A stretch of DNA of 14,359 bases. Origin: Edaphocola sp035304405 (GTDB lineage Bacteria; Bacteroidota; Bacteroidia; Chitinophagales; Chitinophagaceae). Below the pieces are notes generated by a model that was given only the letters and a program-made list of their open reading frames with translations, had not been told where the DNA came from and did no database searches. Position numbers and translations under genes: made by a program. The stretch is taken from NCBI GenBank assembly GCA_035304405.1, contig DATGQB010000255.1:1-14359 (forward strand). The letters run 5' to 3'. How positions within the stretch are numbered: the first letter of the stretch is position 1; the number at the start of each line of letters is the position of its first letter. Below, one piece after another: positions 1 to 8,618 of this stretch.

Positions 1-683
1 TTCATATCCAGCTCACCGGTACGAAACCATTTGGTAAGCAATGAACCGTAACTGTCTATGGCCCAAACCTGAATATTCGGGTTTTTCTCTTTGAGATACT
101 TACCTATACCACTTACGGTGCCGCCGGTACCGCTAGCCACAACCAGATGGGTGATTTTTCCTTCCGTTTGCTCCCATATCTCTGGTCCGGTTTGCTCATA
201 ATGTGCCAATCTGTTGGCGAGATTATCATATTGATTCACATACCAGCTGTTTGGTACTTCCTCTGACAGTCTTTTTGAAACAGAATAATAAGACCTTGGG
301 TCTTCTGGTTCCACATCGGTAGGACATACAATGACTTCCGCACCCACTGCACGGAGTATGTCCACCTTTTCTTTAGACTGCTTGTCTGTAGTGGTGAAAA
401 TACATTTGTATCCTTTGTGAATAGCAGCCAATGCCAGGCCCATACCCGTATTACCACTGGTACCTTCTATAATGGTACCACCGGGTTTGATTTTACCTTC
501 TTGTTCGGCCACTTCTAGCATTTTCAATGCCATTCTATCTTTGATGCTGTTGCCGGGATTGAAAAACTCAACTTTGGCATACACAGGGCAGGGGAGCTCT
601 GCTACAGTTTTATGCAATCGAACCAGGGGTGTGTTGCCGATTGTGTCCAGAATGGTATTATATACTTTTTTGTCAGGAGTCAT
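1..683 (-). CDS. Cystathionine beta-synthase / cysteine synthase-like PLP enzyme (3' end missing)
   Basis: A fold-type II PLP enzyme of sulfur amino acid metabolism. It joins serine or an activated serine to homocysteine or sulfide, giving cystathionine or cysteine in the cytoplasm. I translated 227 residues from ATG 683 to the window edge. Visible motifs are GNTPLVRL (16-23), the PLP-lysine motif NSIKDR (45-50, lysine 48), the substrate loop GTSGNTG (74-80) and the phosphate-binding loop GTGGT (185-189). The segment around residues 128-227, with an NxLAHYxxTGPEIW pattern and an IDSYGS motif, resembles cystathionine beta-synthases more than plain CysK. Any C-terminal CBS regulatory pair would lie outside the window. 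A -7-like box TAATTTTG lies 24 nt upstream of the start, so the gene can be transcribed separately from bshC, which ends 98 nt upstream. Family assignment is firm; CBS versus cysteine synthase is not settled. Confidence 0.9.
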   Translation of the reverse strand, partial: MTPDKKVYNTILDTIGNTPLVRLHKTVAELPCPVYAKVEFFNPGNSIKDRMALKMLEVAEQEGKIKPGGTIIEGTSGNTGMGLALAAIHKGYKCIFTTTDKQSKEKVDILRAVGAEVIVCPTDVEPEDPRSYYSVSKRLSEEVPNSWYVNQYDNLANRLAHYEQTGPEIWEQTEGKITHLVVASGTGGTVSGIGKYLKEKNPNIQVWAIDSYGSLLTKWFRTGELDM

Positions 684-707
684 AAATTATTATTTTACAT
701 TGGTTGG

Positions 708-715
708 CAAAATTA
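708..715 (-). promoter_or_regulatory. Bacteroidota -7 box upstream of the CBS-like gene
   Basis: TAATTTTG on the minus strand matches the Bacteroidota consensus TAnnTTTG exactly and ends 24 nt before the ATG at 683. I see no TTG at the usual -33 spacing, so this is half of a promoter at best. The box lies in the 98-nt gap after bshC. Confidence 0.45.
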
Positions 716-781
716 CAAATTGTAGCTCAAAGCTATAGGGCTATTATCGCATTGGCGGGTATGAGCCAATGGTGCACCTGG

Positions 782-2401
782 TTAACTATTAAATTTCAAT
801 ATGAGGAACTGCTTGCCGAAAGGATCGGTATGCTTCCTTAACTGCTCAAATAGTGCCGGTCCGTAGCTTAGGTAGTAAGGCATAAAGGTTTCGTAGCGCT
901 CCTGCAGACTGTCGTTAGGAAAACTATGCGCTTTGAAATCCTGAATTCTCGCTATGCTTACTGCCATTTTAGTTTTTATACTCCGCTGGATTTTTTTGTC
1001 CAATACCTCGATTTGTTGCTTCATTTTGGTAATGGCAGCTTTTACGCTTGTGTTGAGATTCTTATCCAGATTGCCTAGCTTAAGCTGTAGTTCATCTTCC
1101 CAAGAGGAGAGTTGTTCTGTATAAGCTGTGAGTTGCCATTCTTCCTCACGAGATTGCTGCACCAGTTCATCGATTAGGACTTTGGTTTTGGAGAATATTT
1201 TCTGGTCTGAAAAGCCCAGCAACTGTTGCTTTTCGGCCGTTTTTTGATTCATTATCAAAACAGATTGTCTCAATACCAGTACCGGGAATGGGATTTGGTA
1301 ATGCTCAAAAACTGCTTTCAATTGCATCCAGTAAGCGACTTCGCTACCGCCCCCTATAAAGGCAACATTGGGCAAGATGTATTCCTGATACAGTCCACGT
1401 AGAATTACATTAGGGCTAAAGCGTTCCGGATGTTCGGCAATTTCTTGTTGCATTTGTTTGGTGTCCCATACAATGTCGGTATTGTTTACAGAAAATCCGG
1501 ATTCGGTTGCAATGATGCGCTCTCTTATGCCTTCTTTTAGGTAAAAAAGGTTGATAGGGCGGGCAAAAGCCTGAGCCTTATATCGCAGTTGCAGTAATTG
1601 AGAATAACCCTGCACCAAATCATAAGCCTTGGGCTCAAAAATCTCCTGATGAATAATGGATGAGAAAGATGCTTTAAGGCGAGCATCGTTGGCATCAAGT
1701 ACCACAATCCCCATTGCTCCTAAGAACTCATTGATAAAGATTCTTTTGGCTTGGGCAATGGTATTGCCGGGGGCATATGCTTGTCTGATGACCTCCTTAA
1801 GTTTTTGCTCATGGTATCCCTCCGGGCCTAATAAAGGCATTAGTTCCTTAATCAGGGCCTGAAGCGCTTCGTCGGCCTGCATCATACCTACGGCACCGGT
1901 TTGCTTGGTTTGCCATTCAAATACTCGACCTGCATATCTGAAATGACCCAGCTCCTCAAAATCGTTATCTTCTGCACCAATATAAAATACAGGCACGAAG
2001 TGATAATCAGGTGCAATAGCTTTCAGATGCGCCGCCAGCTTAACGGAATGAATAATTTTATAAAAAAAGTACAAATAACCAGTCATCAGATTAGGCTGAT
2101 GTGCTGAAGTTACTGTGAATGTATTTTCCTTCTTGAGTAGTTCAATATTGGTCTGTACCGGTGCAGGCAAGGCCAAATCCTTATATTGTTCCTGTATTAC
2201 TTCGACCAGCAATGCTCTTTGGGTGGAAAACTGCTTTCTGTTTGCTATTGCTTGCAGCAGTCCTTCATCGTTGAGGCGATAGCTGTAAAAGGGGCGTAAA
2301 AACTCGTCCTCATTCAAATAATCGGTTATCAAATCAGAGAAGTATCCTGTACTTTGTACAGGTATTTGCGAAGCCATACAGTCGGTGTCTTGAAGTTCCA
2401 T
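782..2401 (-). CDS. bshC: BshC, bacillithiol biosynthesis cysteine-adding enzyme
   Basis: Putative cysteine ligase of the last bacillithiol step, adding cysteine to glucosaminyl-malate in the cytoplasm. The 539-residue length is typical for BshC. Family features are the N-terminal IPVQSTGYFSDLITDYL segment, the nucleotide-binding-like HQPNLMTG motif (about 101-108), the AEDNDFEE motif (about 143-150), and a lysine/glutamine-rich helical stretch in the last third that is probably a coiled coil. I chose ATG 2401 (MELQDTDC). The frame stays open to a TTG at 2425, but that codon overlaps a perfect -7-like box (2423-2430), so translation from it would need an upstream message. It lies 78 nt after mrpG and 98 nt before the CBS-like gene. 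The neighbourhood suggests cysteine supply and cysteine use are coupled. The partner genes bshA and bshB are not in the window. Confidence 0.93.
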   Translation of the reverse strand: MELQDTDCMASQIPVQSTGYFSDLITDYLNEDEFLRPFYSYRLNDEGLLQAIANRKQFSTQRALLVEVIQEQYKDLALPAPVQTNIELLKKENTFTVTSAHQPNLMTGYLYFFYKIIHSVKLAAHLKAIAPDYHFVPVFYIGAEDNDFEELGHFRYAGRVFEWQTKQTGAVGMMQADEALQALIKELMPLLGPEGYHEQKLKEVIRQAYAPGNTIAQAKRIFINEFLGAMGIVVLDANDARLKASFSSIIHQEIFEPKAYDLVQGYSQLLQLRYKAQAFARPINLFYLKEGIRERIIATESGFSVNNTDIVWDTKQMQQEIAEHPERFSPNVILRGLYQEYILPNVAFIGGGSEVAYWMQLKAVFEHYQIPFPVLVLRQSVLIMNQKTAEKQQLLGFSDQKIFSKTKVLIDELVQQSREEEWQLTAYTEQLSSWEDELQLKLGNLDKNLNTSVKAAITKMKQQIEVLDKKIQRSIKTKMAVSIARIQDFKAHSFPNDSLQERYETFMPYYLSYGPALFEQLRKHTDPFGKQFLILKFNS

Positions 2402-2422
2402 CAGAACGGATTGTGTTTTATG

Positions 2423-2430
2423 CAAAAGTA
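2423..2430 (-). promoter_or_regulatory. Bacteroidota -7 box upstream of bshC
   Basis: TACTTTTG on the minus strand is an exact TAnnTTTG match, ending 21 nt before the bshC ATG. A TTTG lies about 30 nt further upstream, which is wider than the usual spacing. The site suggests bshC can be expressed independently of the mrp operon and favours the ATG over the upstream TTG start. Confidence 0.4.
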
Positions 2431-2479
2431 GCTAATAAAGTGCATCGCTGCAGAAGCGCTCAAAGCGGTTTAACAATTT

Positions 2480-2875
2480 CTATTTTGCTTCTGCACCCAT
2501 ATCATCTGGAGTGATTTTCTCCTTTTTTTCGCTGGCCAGATGACTCTCCTCATCATACATTCCTTCCATTTCGTCGAGTTTACTACCCTCCCACATTTTT
2601 GTCTTACTCATATAAGCAGCCCTAGCTATCATATGACCCGCAACGGGTGAGGTAAGTATCAAGAACAATACAATGGCTATGGCCCGGTTGGTTACATCAG
2701 GCACCGCAAAGTACATAGCCGCGCAGATCAGCAACAGGCCGGTACCGAGCGTAGAGGCCTTTACCGTTACAGACAAACGGCTGTAGAAGTCAGGCATTCG
2801 CAATATGCCAAGTGCAGAAAATACCGTTGCCAGGGTTCCTACAATGCAGAGTATGATAAATATAATGTTAGTCAT
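2480..2875 (-). CDS. mrpG: Mrp antiporter subunit G
   Basis: Small membrane subunit of the Mrp (Mnh/Sha) cation/proton antiporter in the cytoplasmic membrane. The protein has 131 residues and three hydrophobic helices (about 3-22, 42-57, 64-86). The MrpG signatures RMPDFYSRL (26-34) and LTSPVAGHMIARAAY (74-88) are both present. The tail from about residue 95 is hydrophilic and acid/lysine-rich and is slightly longer than in many MrpG proteins. The start codon lies inside the end of mrpF (8-nt overlap), consistent with translational coupling. This is the last gene of the mrp block; the next gene, bshC, follows after 78 nt and is functionally unrelated. Confidence 0.95.
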   Translation of the reverse strand: MTNIIFIILCIVGTLATVFSALGILRMPDFYSRLSVTVKASTLGTGLLLICAAMYFAVPDVTNRAIAIVLFLILTSPVAGHMIARAAYMSKTKMWEGSKLDEMEGMYDEESHLASEKKEKITPDDMGAEAK

Positions 2876-3143
2876 GCTTTTTTCTTTTTTCGAGATAATA
2901 TGAGAATGCCACAGTGCTCAGAAATCCAATCAGGGCAAGAATCATGGCTACATCCAAAAACAGAGGTTGTTTGGTAATGATACTATATATAGCAATGCTA
3001 CCAATGCCCATAGTGATGAGCAGGTCTAGCGCCACGATACGGTCAAATACCGTAGGCCCCTTGTATATTCGGATGAATACCAAGGCCATCGCGATACAGT
3101 TGACCGGCAGTGCGAAGAAAAATAAAATTTTATATAAACTCAT
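2868..3143 (-). CDS. mrpF: Mrp antiporter subunit F
   Basis: Small hydrophobic subunit of the Mrp Na+/H+ antiporter. Its 91 residues form three predicted membrane helices (about 5-25, 38-56, 62-84). The MrpF signature GPTVFDRIVALDLL (29-42) is present, including the conserved DR pair at 34-35 and the aspartate at 40. It overlaps mrpE by 4 nt (ATG within the mrpE stop region) and mrpG by 8 nt, so the three terminal genes E-F-G are very likely translationally coupled. The length matches the family. Confidence 0.95.
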   Translation of the reverse strand: MSLYKILFFFALPVNCIAMALVFIRIYKGPTVFDRIVALDLLITMGIGSIAIYSIITKQPLFLDVAMILALIGFLSTVAFSYYLEKRKKHD

Positions 3144-3616
3144 CTGATAACCTCCAATAACCTTTTTTCTAAGTGTTGTCTGATATAATTTACAAATGAC
3201 TCTTTGTCTTTATAGTATAATGTATGAATATACATTACCTTTTTATCATCGCTCACATCCATTACTAGGGTTCCGGGGGTGAGTGATATGAAATTGGACA
3301 GCATGGTAATCTCAAAATCCGTTTTGGCTTCCAAAGGGTATTTGATAATGGCGGGGGCTACATCCAATTTCTTTTTTGAAATAGAGACGGCCACCTGTAC
3401 ATTGGCCTTTAGCATTTCGTAGAGGTAGTGCAATATGAACCTCAGTGTTTTGGGTACTCTGTAAAAATACTTTCTATTGTCAGCTCCTCTTACGGTAAGA
3501 TAGAGTATCACAAAACCCAGTGCAAAGCCAAAGCCAAAATTGGGAATGCTTGTATTACCCGAAAGCATTACCCAAATCAAGGTCAGCATTATATTTGTAA
3601 ATAACTGATTCGTCAT
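3140..3616 (-). CDS. mrpE: Mrp antiporter subunit E
   Basis: Membrane subunit of the Mrp complex, 158 residues, usual length for MrpE. Two N-terminal hydrophobic segments (about 7-20 and 26-44) are followed by a cytoplasmic domain carrying the hallmark SLTPGTLVMDV stretch (111-121), which is the conserved MrpE/MnhE signature. It starts at ATG 3616, 20 nt after the mrpD stop, the longest gap inside the operon. MrpE is generally needed for stable assembly of the antiporter; that role comes from the family, not from this sequence. Confidence 0.95.
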   Translation of the reverse strand: MTNQLFTNIMLTLIWVMLSGNTSIPNFGFGFALGFVILYLTVRGADNRKYFYRVPKTLRFILHYLYEMLKANVQVAVSISKKKLDVAPAIIKYPLEAKTDFEITMLSNFISLTPGTLVMDVSDDKKVMYIHTLYYKDKESFVNYIRQHLEKRLLEVIR

Positions 3617-3636
3617 ATCTCTTTGCTTTCTGATAA

Positions 3637-5151
3637 TTATTTTCCTAATACAGCTTTAATATACGGTTGTGGGTTGAGCATTTCTTTGGCAATATCATTG
3701 GCTACGGTCAGAATGCGCTCGGCATCTAGTCCAATATATAATGTTATGGATGCCAGGAAGGCAATGGGAAGTATTAGACTCAGTTTGCGCATAAAACTCA
3801 ATGGCTCAAAATGGTCGGGCACATGTATCTGGGTGTCGGGTTGTTTTTTCCAAAATACCTCTTTCCACATTTTTGCAAGTACAAATAAGGTGACCAGGCT
3901 CGAAAAAATCAATCCGGCCACATAGTAGTTGGATGCCCATGATGTATTGGCAAATCCGGCCTGGAAAAGATAAATCTTTGGCCAAAATCCGGATAGTGGT
4001 GGTGTGCCCGCAAGGGAGAATATTACAATCGCTACTAACAGTGAAAATTTGGGGTAATGATGATATAAGCCTCCCAGTTTGGGCATATTGGTCGTGCCCC
4101 TTATTTTTCTGATGACACCGGCTATAAGAAAGAGATTGGTTTTAATCATCATGTCGTGAAACAAATAAAATACGGCGCCTCCAAGTGCGGCCTGTGTAAA
4201 CAAAGCCAGACCACCAACCATATATCCGATGTGGCAGATAATCAGGTATGAAAACAGTCGCTTAAGGTCATTTTTAATTAAGGCTCCTAGCGCTCCGGTA
4301 ATCATGGTGCCTAGGGAGATGACCAATATTATAGTGGTCATGAACATGTCCGGGTGAAACAGCAAGGTAAACATCCTCAACATGGCATAAATACCTACTT
4401 TGGTCAATAGTCCTGCAAATATTGCCGCCACAGCTGAAGGGGGCGTGTGGTAAGAAGAAGGCAGCCAGAAATACAGCGGGAACACAGCCGATTTGATACC
4501 GAAACCGGTGAAGAAAAGCAAGGCTGTGATATTTATAAGACTTTGATTCTTGATGTTGGGCAATGTTCTTGCAAGGTCTGCCAGATTGAGGGTTCCGGTA
4601 AGACCATATACTATGGCAATAGCGGTAAGGAATATTACCGATGCCAGCAGATTTAGCGTTACATATTTGGTACCGCCCTCCATTTGCGCTTTGGTGCCCC
4701 CAAGGGTAATCAGCACAAATGAAGCCATAATGATTACTTCGAAGAATACGTAAAGGTTAAAAAGGTCTCCGGTTAGGAATGCACCATTTAATCCCATGAG
4801 GAGAAAATGAAATATGGGATAGAATGCATGCTTGGCCCGCAGATTACTAATGCCTGCCAGTGAGAATAATGATACGGCAAATCCAGCAAAGGATGTAAAC
4901 AAAATGAGGGCACTACTAAAGGTATCGGCCACAAAGGTAATGCCAAATGGAGCTTTCCAGTTTGCAGCATGCATAACCAGTACGCCTTCTGCACGTACTT
5001 GTCTGAATAGCCACCAAGCGCAAACCATGGCCACTATGGTTCCCAATAAACTCACTAGTCGTTGGGGTTGTGGTTTCCCCCAGAAGAATAAGTTTACGGT
5101 TCCCGTAATGAGGTGAATTAATACCGGTAATATGATTAGATTTTGTATCAT
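3637..5151 (-). CDS. mrpD: Mrp antiporter subunit D (NuoM/N-like)
   Basis: Large polytopic subunit of the Mrp antiporter, homologous to the proton-pumping subunits of complex I. It has 504 residues and around 14 hydrophobic helices. The residues expected of an active antiporter-like subunit are present: glutamate 138 in LYVFFEVI, lysine 220 in FGIKSAVFPLYFWLP, and lysine 251 in LLTKVGIY. These align with the functionally essential Glu137 and Lys219 described for Bacillus MrpD. The ATG directly abuts the mrpC stop codon with no intervening base, so the two are probably translationally coupled. Nothing suggests damage. Confidence 0.96.
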   Translation of the reverse strand: MIQNLIILPVLIHLITGTVNLFFWGKPQPQRLVSLLGTIVAMVCAWWLFRQVRAEGVLVMHAANWKAPFGITFVADTFSSALILFTSFAGFAVSLFSLAGISNLRAKHAFYPIFHFLLMGLNGAFLTGDLFNLYVFFEVIIMASFVLITLGGTKAQMEGGTKYVTLNLLASVIFLTAIAIVYGLTGTLNLADLARTLPNIKNQSLINITALLFFTGFGIKSAVFPLYFWLPSSYHTPPSAVAAIFAGLLTKVGIYAMLRMFTLLFHPDMFMTTIILVISLGTMITGALGALIKNDLKRLFSYLIICHIGYMVGGLALFTQAALGGAVFYLFHDMMIKTNLFLIAGVIRKIRGTTNMPKLGGLYHHYPKFSLLVAIVIFSLAGTPPLSGFWPKIYLFQAGFANTSWASNYYVAGLIFSSLVTLFVLAKMWKEVFWKKQPDTQIHVPDHFEPLSFMRKLSLILPIAFLASITLYIGLDAERILTVANDIAKEMLNPQPYIKAVLGK

Positions 5152-5508
5152 TTATATGTCTTCTTCTAATGGTGTGTTCAAATCGTCTAAGTCATCTGAT
5201 TCCAATAAGCGATATACCTGTCTGAGCAGCACAATGGCAAAAGACTGGATACCAAAACTGATTACAATAGCTGTGAGTATCAGTGCCTGCGGTACTGGGT
5301 CTGCATAGGCTTCCACAAATACACTTCGAGATTCGGGTATCACCGGCGGACTGCCCGGTGTGATGCCACCCAGCAAGAAGATTAACAGGTTGGCTCCATT
5401 ACCAATCAGTACTATACCCATTATCAGGCGCACCATGCTACGCCGCAGCAGCATGAATATACCCGAAGCATATAATACTGTGATTAAGACTACTAATAAT
5501 AACTCCAT
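5152..5508 (-). CDS. mrpC: Mrp antiporter subunit C (NuoK-like)
   Basis: NuoK-like small membrane subunit of the Mrp antiporter, 118 residues with three hydrophobic helices (about 2-20, 27-48, 73-96). The family motifs GNGANLLIF (36-44) and DPVPQALILTAIVI (70-83) are intact. The C-terminal tail is strongly acidic (ESDDLDDLNTPLEEDI). It starts 7 nt after the mrpB stop, and its own stop codon touches the mrpD start. Confidence 0.96.
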   Translation of the reverse strand: MELLLVVLITVLYASGIFMLLRRSMVRLIMGIVLIGNGANLLIFLLGGITPGSPPVIPESRSVFVEAYADPVPQALILTAIVISFGIQSFAIVLLRQVYRLLESDDLDDLNTPLEEDI

Positions 5509-5515
5509 ACTTCTT

Positions 5516-5929
5516 CTAATTGTCTGAGTCTGAAATGGTAAATAATATATTCAAGGCTACACCGAGTACTACCAGATATACACCGATGTCGAAAAATAAT
5601 GATGTACCTACATTGCCAAGAATCGGCAGTGGGTTGTTAAGCCACAATCCGGTCATTACAGGCTTACCTACAAACATGGGCAGTATAGCACTTAAAGTAG
5701 AGACCGCCAGCCCCACCGGAATAAATTTCGAAGGGTGGAATTTCATCAGTCTCAGAGTATTCTGCATCTTAAATGCAAAACCGTGCAATACGAATGCAAT
5801 CGCTGCTACCAGACCGCCTACAAAACCTCCACCGGGATAATAGTGCCCGCGTAGGAGCAAAAACACCGAGAATAGGAGCAGTAAGGGAATCAAATATGCC
5901 GTGGCCGTTCTTAATATAATATTCTTCAT
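5516..5929 (-). CDS. mrpB: Mrp antiporter subunit B
   Basis: MrpB/MnhB-domain membrane subunit of the Mrp complex, 137 residues, with four predicted helices (about 8-27, 36-55, 71-90, 108-131). The diagnostic GHYYPGGGFVGGLVAA stretch occurs near residues 28-43. It lies 5 nt after mrpA and 7 nt before mrpC. Separate mrpA and mrpB genes in this order mark the seven-gene (group 1) form of the operon, as opposed to the form where A and B are fused. Confidence 0.95.
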   Translation of the reverse strand: MKNIILRTATAYLIPLLLLFSVFLLLRGHYYPGGGFVGGLVAAIAFVLHGFAFKMQNTLRLMKFHPSKFIPVGLAVSTLSAILPMFVGKPVMTGLWLNNPLPILGNVGTSLFFDIGVYLVVLGVALNILFTISDSDN

Positions 5930-5934
5930 ACTCT

Positions 5935-8241
5935 TTATTCGCGTTCTGATTTTTTTACTTTTAGTTTCAGTAAGCTATACACACCTATACTGGCCATGGC
6001 CAGCACTACTATCTCAAACATAGTATCGTATCCCCGAAAATCTACCAATATCACATTTACGACATTCTTACCTTTGGCTAGTTTGTATACGTTTTCTGCA
6101 TAATAAGGGGTTACGGTCTTGTCTACCGGCTCGTTTAATACCATGATGGAAATCAGGCCCACAATGGTACCAAAGGCAAGGGATACTAAGCTGTCTCTGA
6201 TTTTAATACGGTTATTGGTAAAATTGAGGAATGGTGGTAATTTGAACAATACCAATACAAAAAGCACCACAGTAAGCGTGTCAATTGCAAACTGAGTCAT
6301 GGCCAAGTCTGGAGCACCATACATGACATATAGTATACATATGGCATATCCCACCACACTCAGGGCTACAATAGCTGTAAGACGAGAGGATGTCAAGGCG
6401 CTAAGGATAATTGCACCTATCATTAATACGGCTACCAGTACTTCGTAAAAGCTAATCGGGGATAATTTATCCCAATGTATCTCGATAGGTGCGCCATTAA
6501 ACAATTTGTAACTCAATATGATGACCATAAACATCACTATGGTCATAGTGTAGCTACGCAAATAGCCATTATGCATGGTATCTGTATAAGTACGGGCCAC
6601 CCGCATCAGTCCATCTGTCCAGCGGTTTATTATTGCAGAGGGTGCTAATTTGTTAAACGATGAGAGAGTAATCAGTTCTCGATTAGTAATTCTTCTCACA
6701 AAATAAAGTATGGCAGCCCCTGCAAGGGTAAGCATGCTCAGGATGAATACAGTATTAACCCCATGCCAGAGCTTAAGGTGCACCTCTGGATGACGGCCCA
6801 TCATTGCAGTGCTTACTCTACTCATAAAATTGCTCGTTAGCTGGGGCATGATACCAAAGGCAAGACTCAGCAAAGCTAATATCAATGGCGGAATCCATAA
6901 TCGCCAGCTGGGCAGATGCAAGCCGGAGTGGTCATCTTTGATTTTGCCCAAAAAAGGTTTGATACCCACCAGCAGCCCCGCGTAGCCTATAAAAATATTG
7001 GTGACCACCGCCGCAGCGCTGAGGAGTATGCCACTCCAGCCGCCTTCGTGTGTGGTAGCTTCATAAATTAAATCTTTACCGATAAAGCCATAAAATAAAG
7101 GTACACCGGCATTTGACATGGCTGCAATGATACCGGCAATGGCTACAGGCATTAATACGTGGCGAAGGCCGGACAGGGCGCGGATATCTCTGGTGCCTGT
7201 CTCATGATCTACTACGCCTGTTACCAAAAACAAAGCAGCTTTATATAAGGCATGTACGAGTATAAATACTGCTGCTGCGATAAATGCTTCTTTTGTGCCG
7301 ATGCCCAGCAGAAATACCAGAATGCCCAGGGCCGCAATAGTGGAGTAGGCGAGTATACCTTTCATATCCACTCTAAATATGGAATGAAATGCCGAGTACA
7401 GCATAGTGCATGCGCCTACAACTAGTAAGGTGGTTTGCCAGGCGGTAGTGCCGCCCAATATGGGCGAAAATCTTGCCAATAAGTAAATACCGGCCTTCAC
7501 CATGGTGGCCGAGTGCAGATAAGCAGATACCGGTGTAGGGGCCTTCATGGCATTGGGTAGCCAGTAATGAAAAGGAAACTGTGCCGATTTTGTGAAAGCA
7601 CCTGCAAAGATGCTCAGTACGATAAAGCCATACCACGCGTGTTCTCTTATCTGAGCGCCGTTGAGCGCCATGGCTTTTATAGAGTAAGTTTCGGTGATAT
7701 TGCTCATGAGTATCACGCCACCTAAAAGTAGCAAGCCGCCGCCGCCCGTTATGGTCAGGGCCGTGAGCGCACTCTTCTGTGCATCTTCGTTTTCATTATC
7801 AAAGCCTATAAGGAAGAATGAGCTAATACTTGTGAGCTCCCAAAATACGAAAAGTAGAATAATGTTATTGGAAGATACCAGGCCAAGCATGGCAGTGACA
7901 AATAGGCCTAGATAGCCGAAAAACCGCGAGAGGTATGGATTGCCCTTTAGGTAATTGGATGCGTATATAAATACCAATGTACCTATACCCGTTATCAACA
8001 AGCAAAAGAGTAGAGAGAGGCCGTCTAAATAAAAGTCGAGATTGATGCCAAAGGTAGGTACCCATTCATATCTAAATGAGACTGCCTGACCTTTGAGTAT
8101 GGTCGGAATCTGACTCGCATAATATATAAATCCCGCAAGGGGTATCAGAAACAGGTAGTCGGATAGCTTCTTTTTTACTAGGTTGCCCATTGGAACACAA
8201 AACAAAGCTAACAGTAACCCGGAAAAAACGGCTAAAATCAT
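5935..8241 (-). CDS. mrpA: Mrp antiporter subunit A (NuoL-like, with MbhE/DUF4040-like C-terminus)
   Basis: Largest subunit of the Mrp Na+/H+ antiporter, related to complex I NuoL. The N-terminal two-thirds is the antiporter domain, with glutamate 135 in FWELTS, lysine 218 in GAFTKSAQFPFHYWLP and lysine 249 in ATMVKAGIYLL, all expected of an active ion path. The C-terminal part contains GAPDLAMTQFAIDTLTVVLF, typical of the DUF4040 region in MrpA, then an MbhE-like segment ending in a lysine/glutamate-rich tail. I start it at ATG 8241 (MILAVFSG, 768 residues); two TTG codons lie just upstream but the ATG is the natural start. It heads the operon, so the promoter should lie in the divergent region at 8242-8618. 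The only -7 candidate I see there is the degenerate TAATTTAC near 8270. Confidence 0.96.
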   Translation of the reverse strand: MILAVFSGLLLALFCVPMGNLVKKKLSDYLFLIPLAGFIYYASQIPTILKGQAVSFRYEWVPTFGINLDFYLDGLSLLFCLLITGIGTLVFIYASNYLKGNPYLSRFFGYLGLFVTAMLGLVSSNNIILLFVFWELTSISSFFLIGFDNENEDAQKSALTALTITGGGGLLLLGGVILMSNITETYSIKAMALNGAQIREHAWYGFIVLSIFAGAFTKSAQFPFHYWLPNAMKAPTPVSAYLHSATMVKAGIYLLARFSPILGGTTAWQTTLLVVGACTMLYSAFHSIFRVDMKGILAYSTIAALGILVFLLGIGTKEAFIAAAVFILVHALYKAALFLVTGVVDHETGTRDIRALSGLRHVLMPVAIAGIIAAMSNAGVPLFYGFIGKDLIYEATTHEGGWSGILLSAAAVVTNIFIGYAGLLVGIKPFLGKIKDDHSGLHLPSWRLWIPPLILALLSLAFGIMPQLTSNFMSRVSTAMMGRHPEVHLKLWHGVNTVFILSMLTLAGAAILYFVRRITNRELITLSSFNKLAPSAIINRWTDGLMRVARTYTDTMHNGYLRSYTMTIVMFMVIILSYKLFNGAPIEIHWDKLSPISFYEVLVAVLMIGAIILSALTSSRLTAIVALSVVGYAICILYVMYGAPDLAMTQFAIDTLTVVLFVLVLFKLPPFLNFTNNRIKIRDSLVSLAFGTIVGLISIMVLNEPVDKTVTPYYAENVYKLAKGKNVVNVILVDFRGYDTMFEIVVLAMASIGVYSLLKLKVKKSERE

Positions 8242-8618
8242 CAACAACTACTTTTTTTTGAACTTGGCCGTAAATTAATAAAAACTAGGCAGAAATTGAC
8301 TGTTTGGGCATAAAAATCTTGGTGTTATGATGGTTGCTTTAGATATGAATTACATCTAGTTAGGGGCGCTACTTGCCGTTGTGTATATATATCAAAATTC
8401 GTTCAACAAATAGCCTTTCCTCTGGAAATCGATATCAGGACAAAAACGTTCGCCCTTTTATGAGGTTAATATGTTGTTTTATCTAGTTGATTATATATAA
8501 ATTGTTTAAGTGGATAATGTGTAAATAATATGTTCACTATTTTTTAGTTGTGCATCATTCTTATGGTTTTATTATACTAAATTTGCGCCAATCAATTAGT
8601 AAAAACAACCAATTGTTT
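8242..8618. other. Divergent intergenic region between mrpA and the acyl-CoA dehydrogenase gene
   Basis: 377 nt without a coding region, separating two divergently read genes and therefore expected to hold both promoters. The plus-strand side has an exact -7 box at 8578-8585. No exact TAnnTTTG occurs on the minus strand toward mrpA. The middle (about 8330-8540) is AT-rich. I see no riboswitch-like fold, strong hairpin or small ORF worth calling. Confidence 0.6.
8578..8585 (+). promoter_or_regulatory. Bacteroidota -7 box upstream of the acyl-CoA dehydrogenase gene
   Basis: TAAATTTG matches TAnnTTTG exactly and ends 33 nt before ATG 8619. A TTG at 8548-8550 lies 27 nt upstream of the box, a little wide for a -33 element. 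The box lies downstream of the alternative ATG at 8550, which supports the start at 8619. Confidence 0.5.

Noticed and set aside
2401..2480. Possible terminator between mrpG and bshC
   Set aside because: Only a CTGCAG-centred short palindrome is seen and there is no T-tract after it on the minus strand.
8242..8618. Possible riboswitch or small RNA ahead of the Mrp operon
   Set aside because: The region is long enough, but I could not find a paired structure or known motif; only a -7 box on the opposite side is supported.
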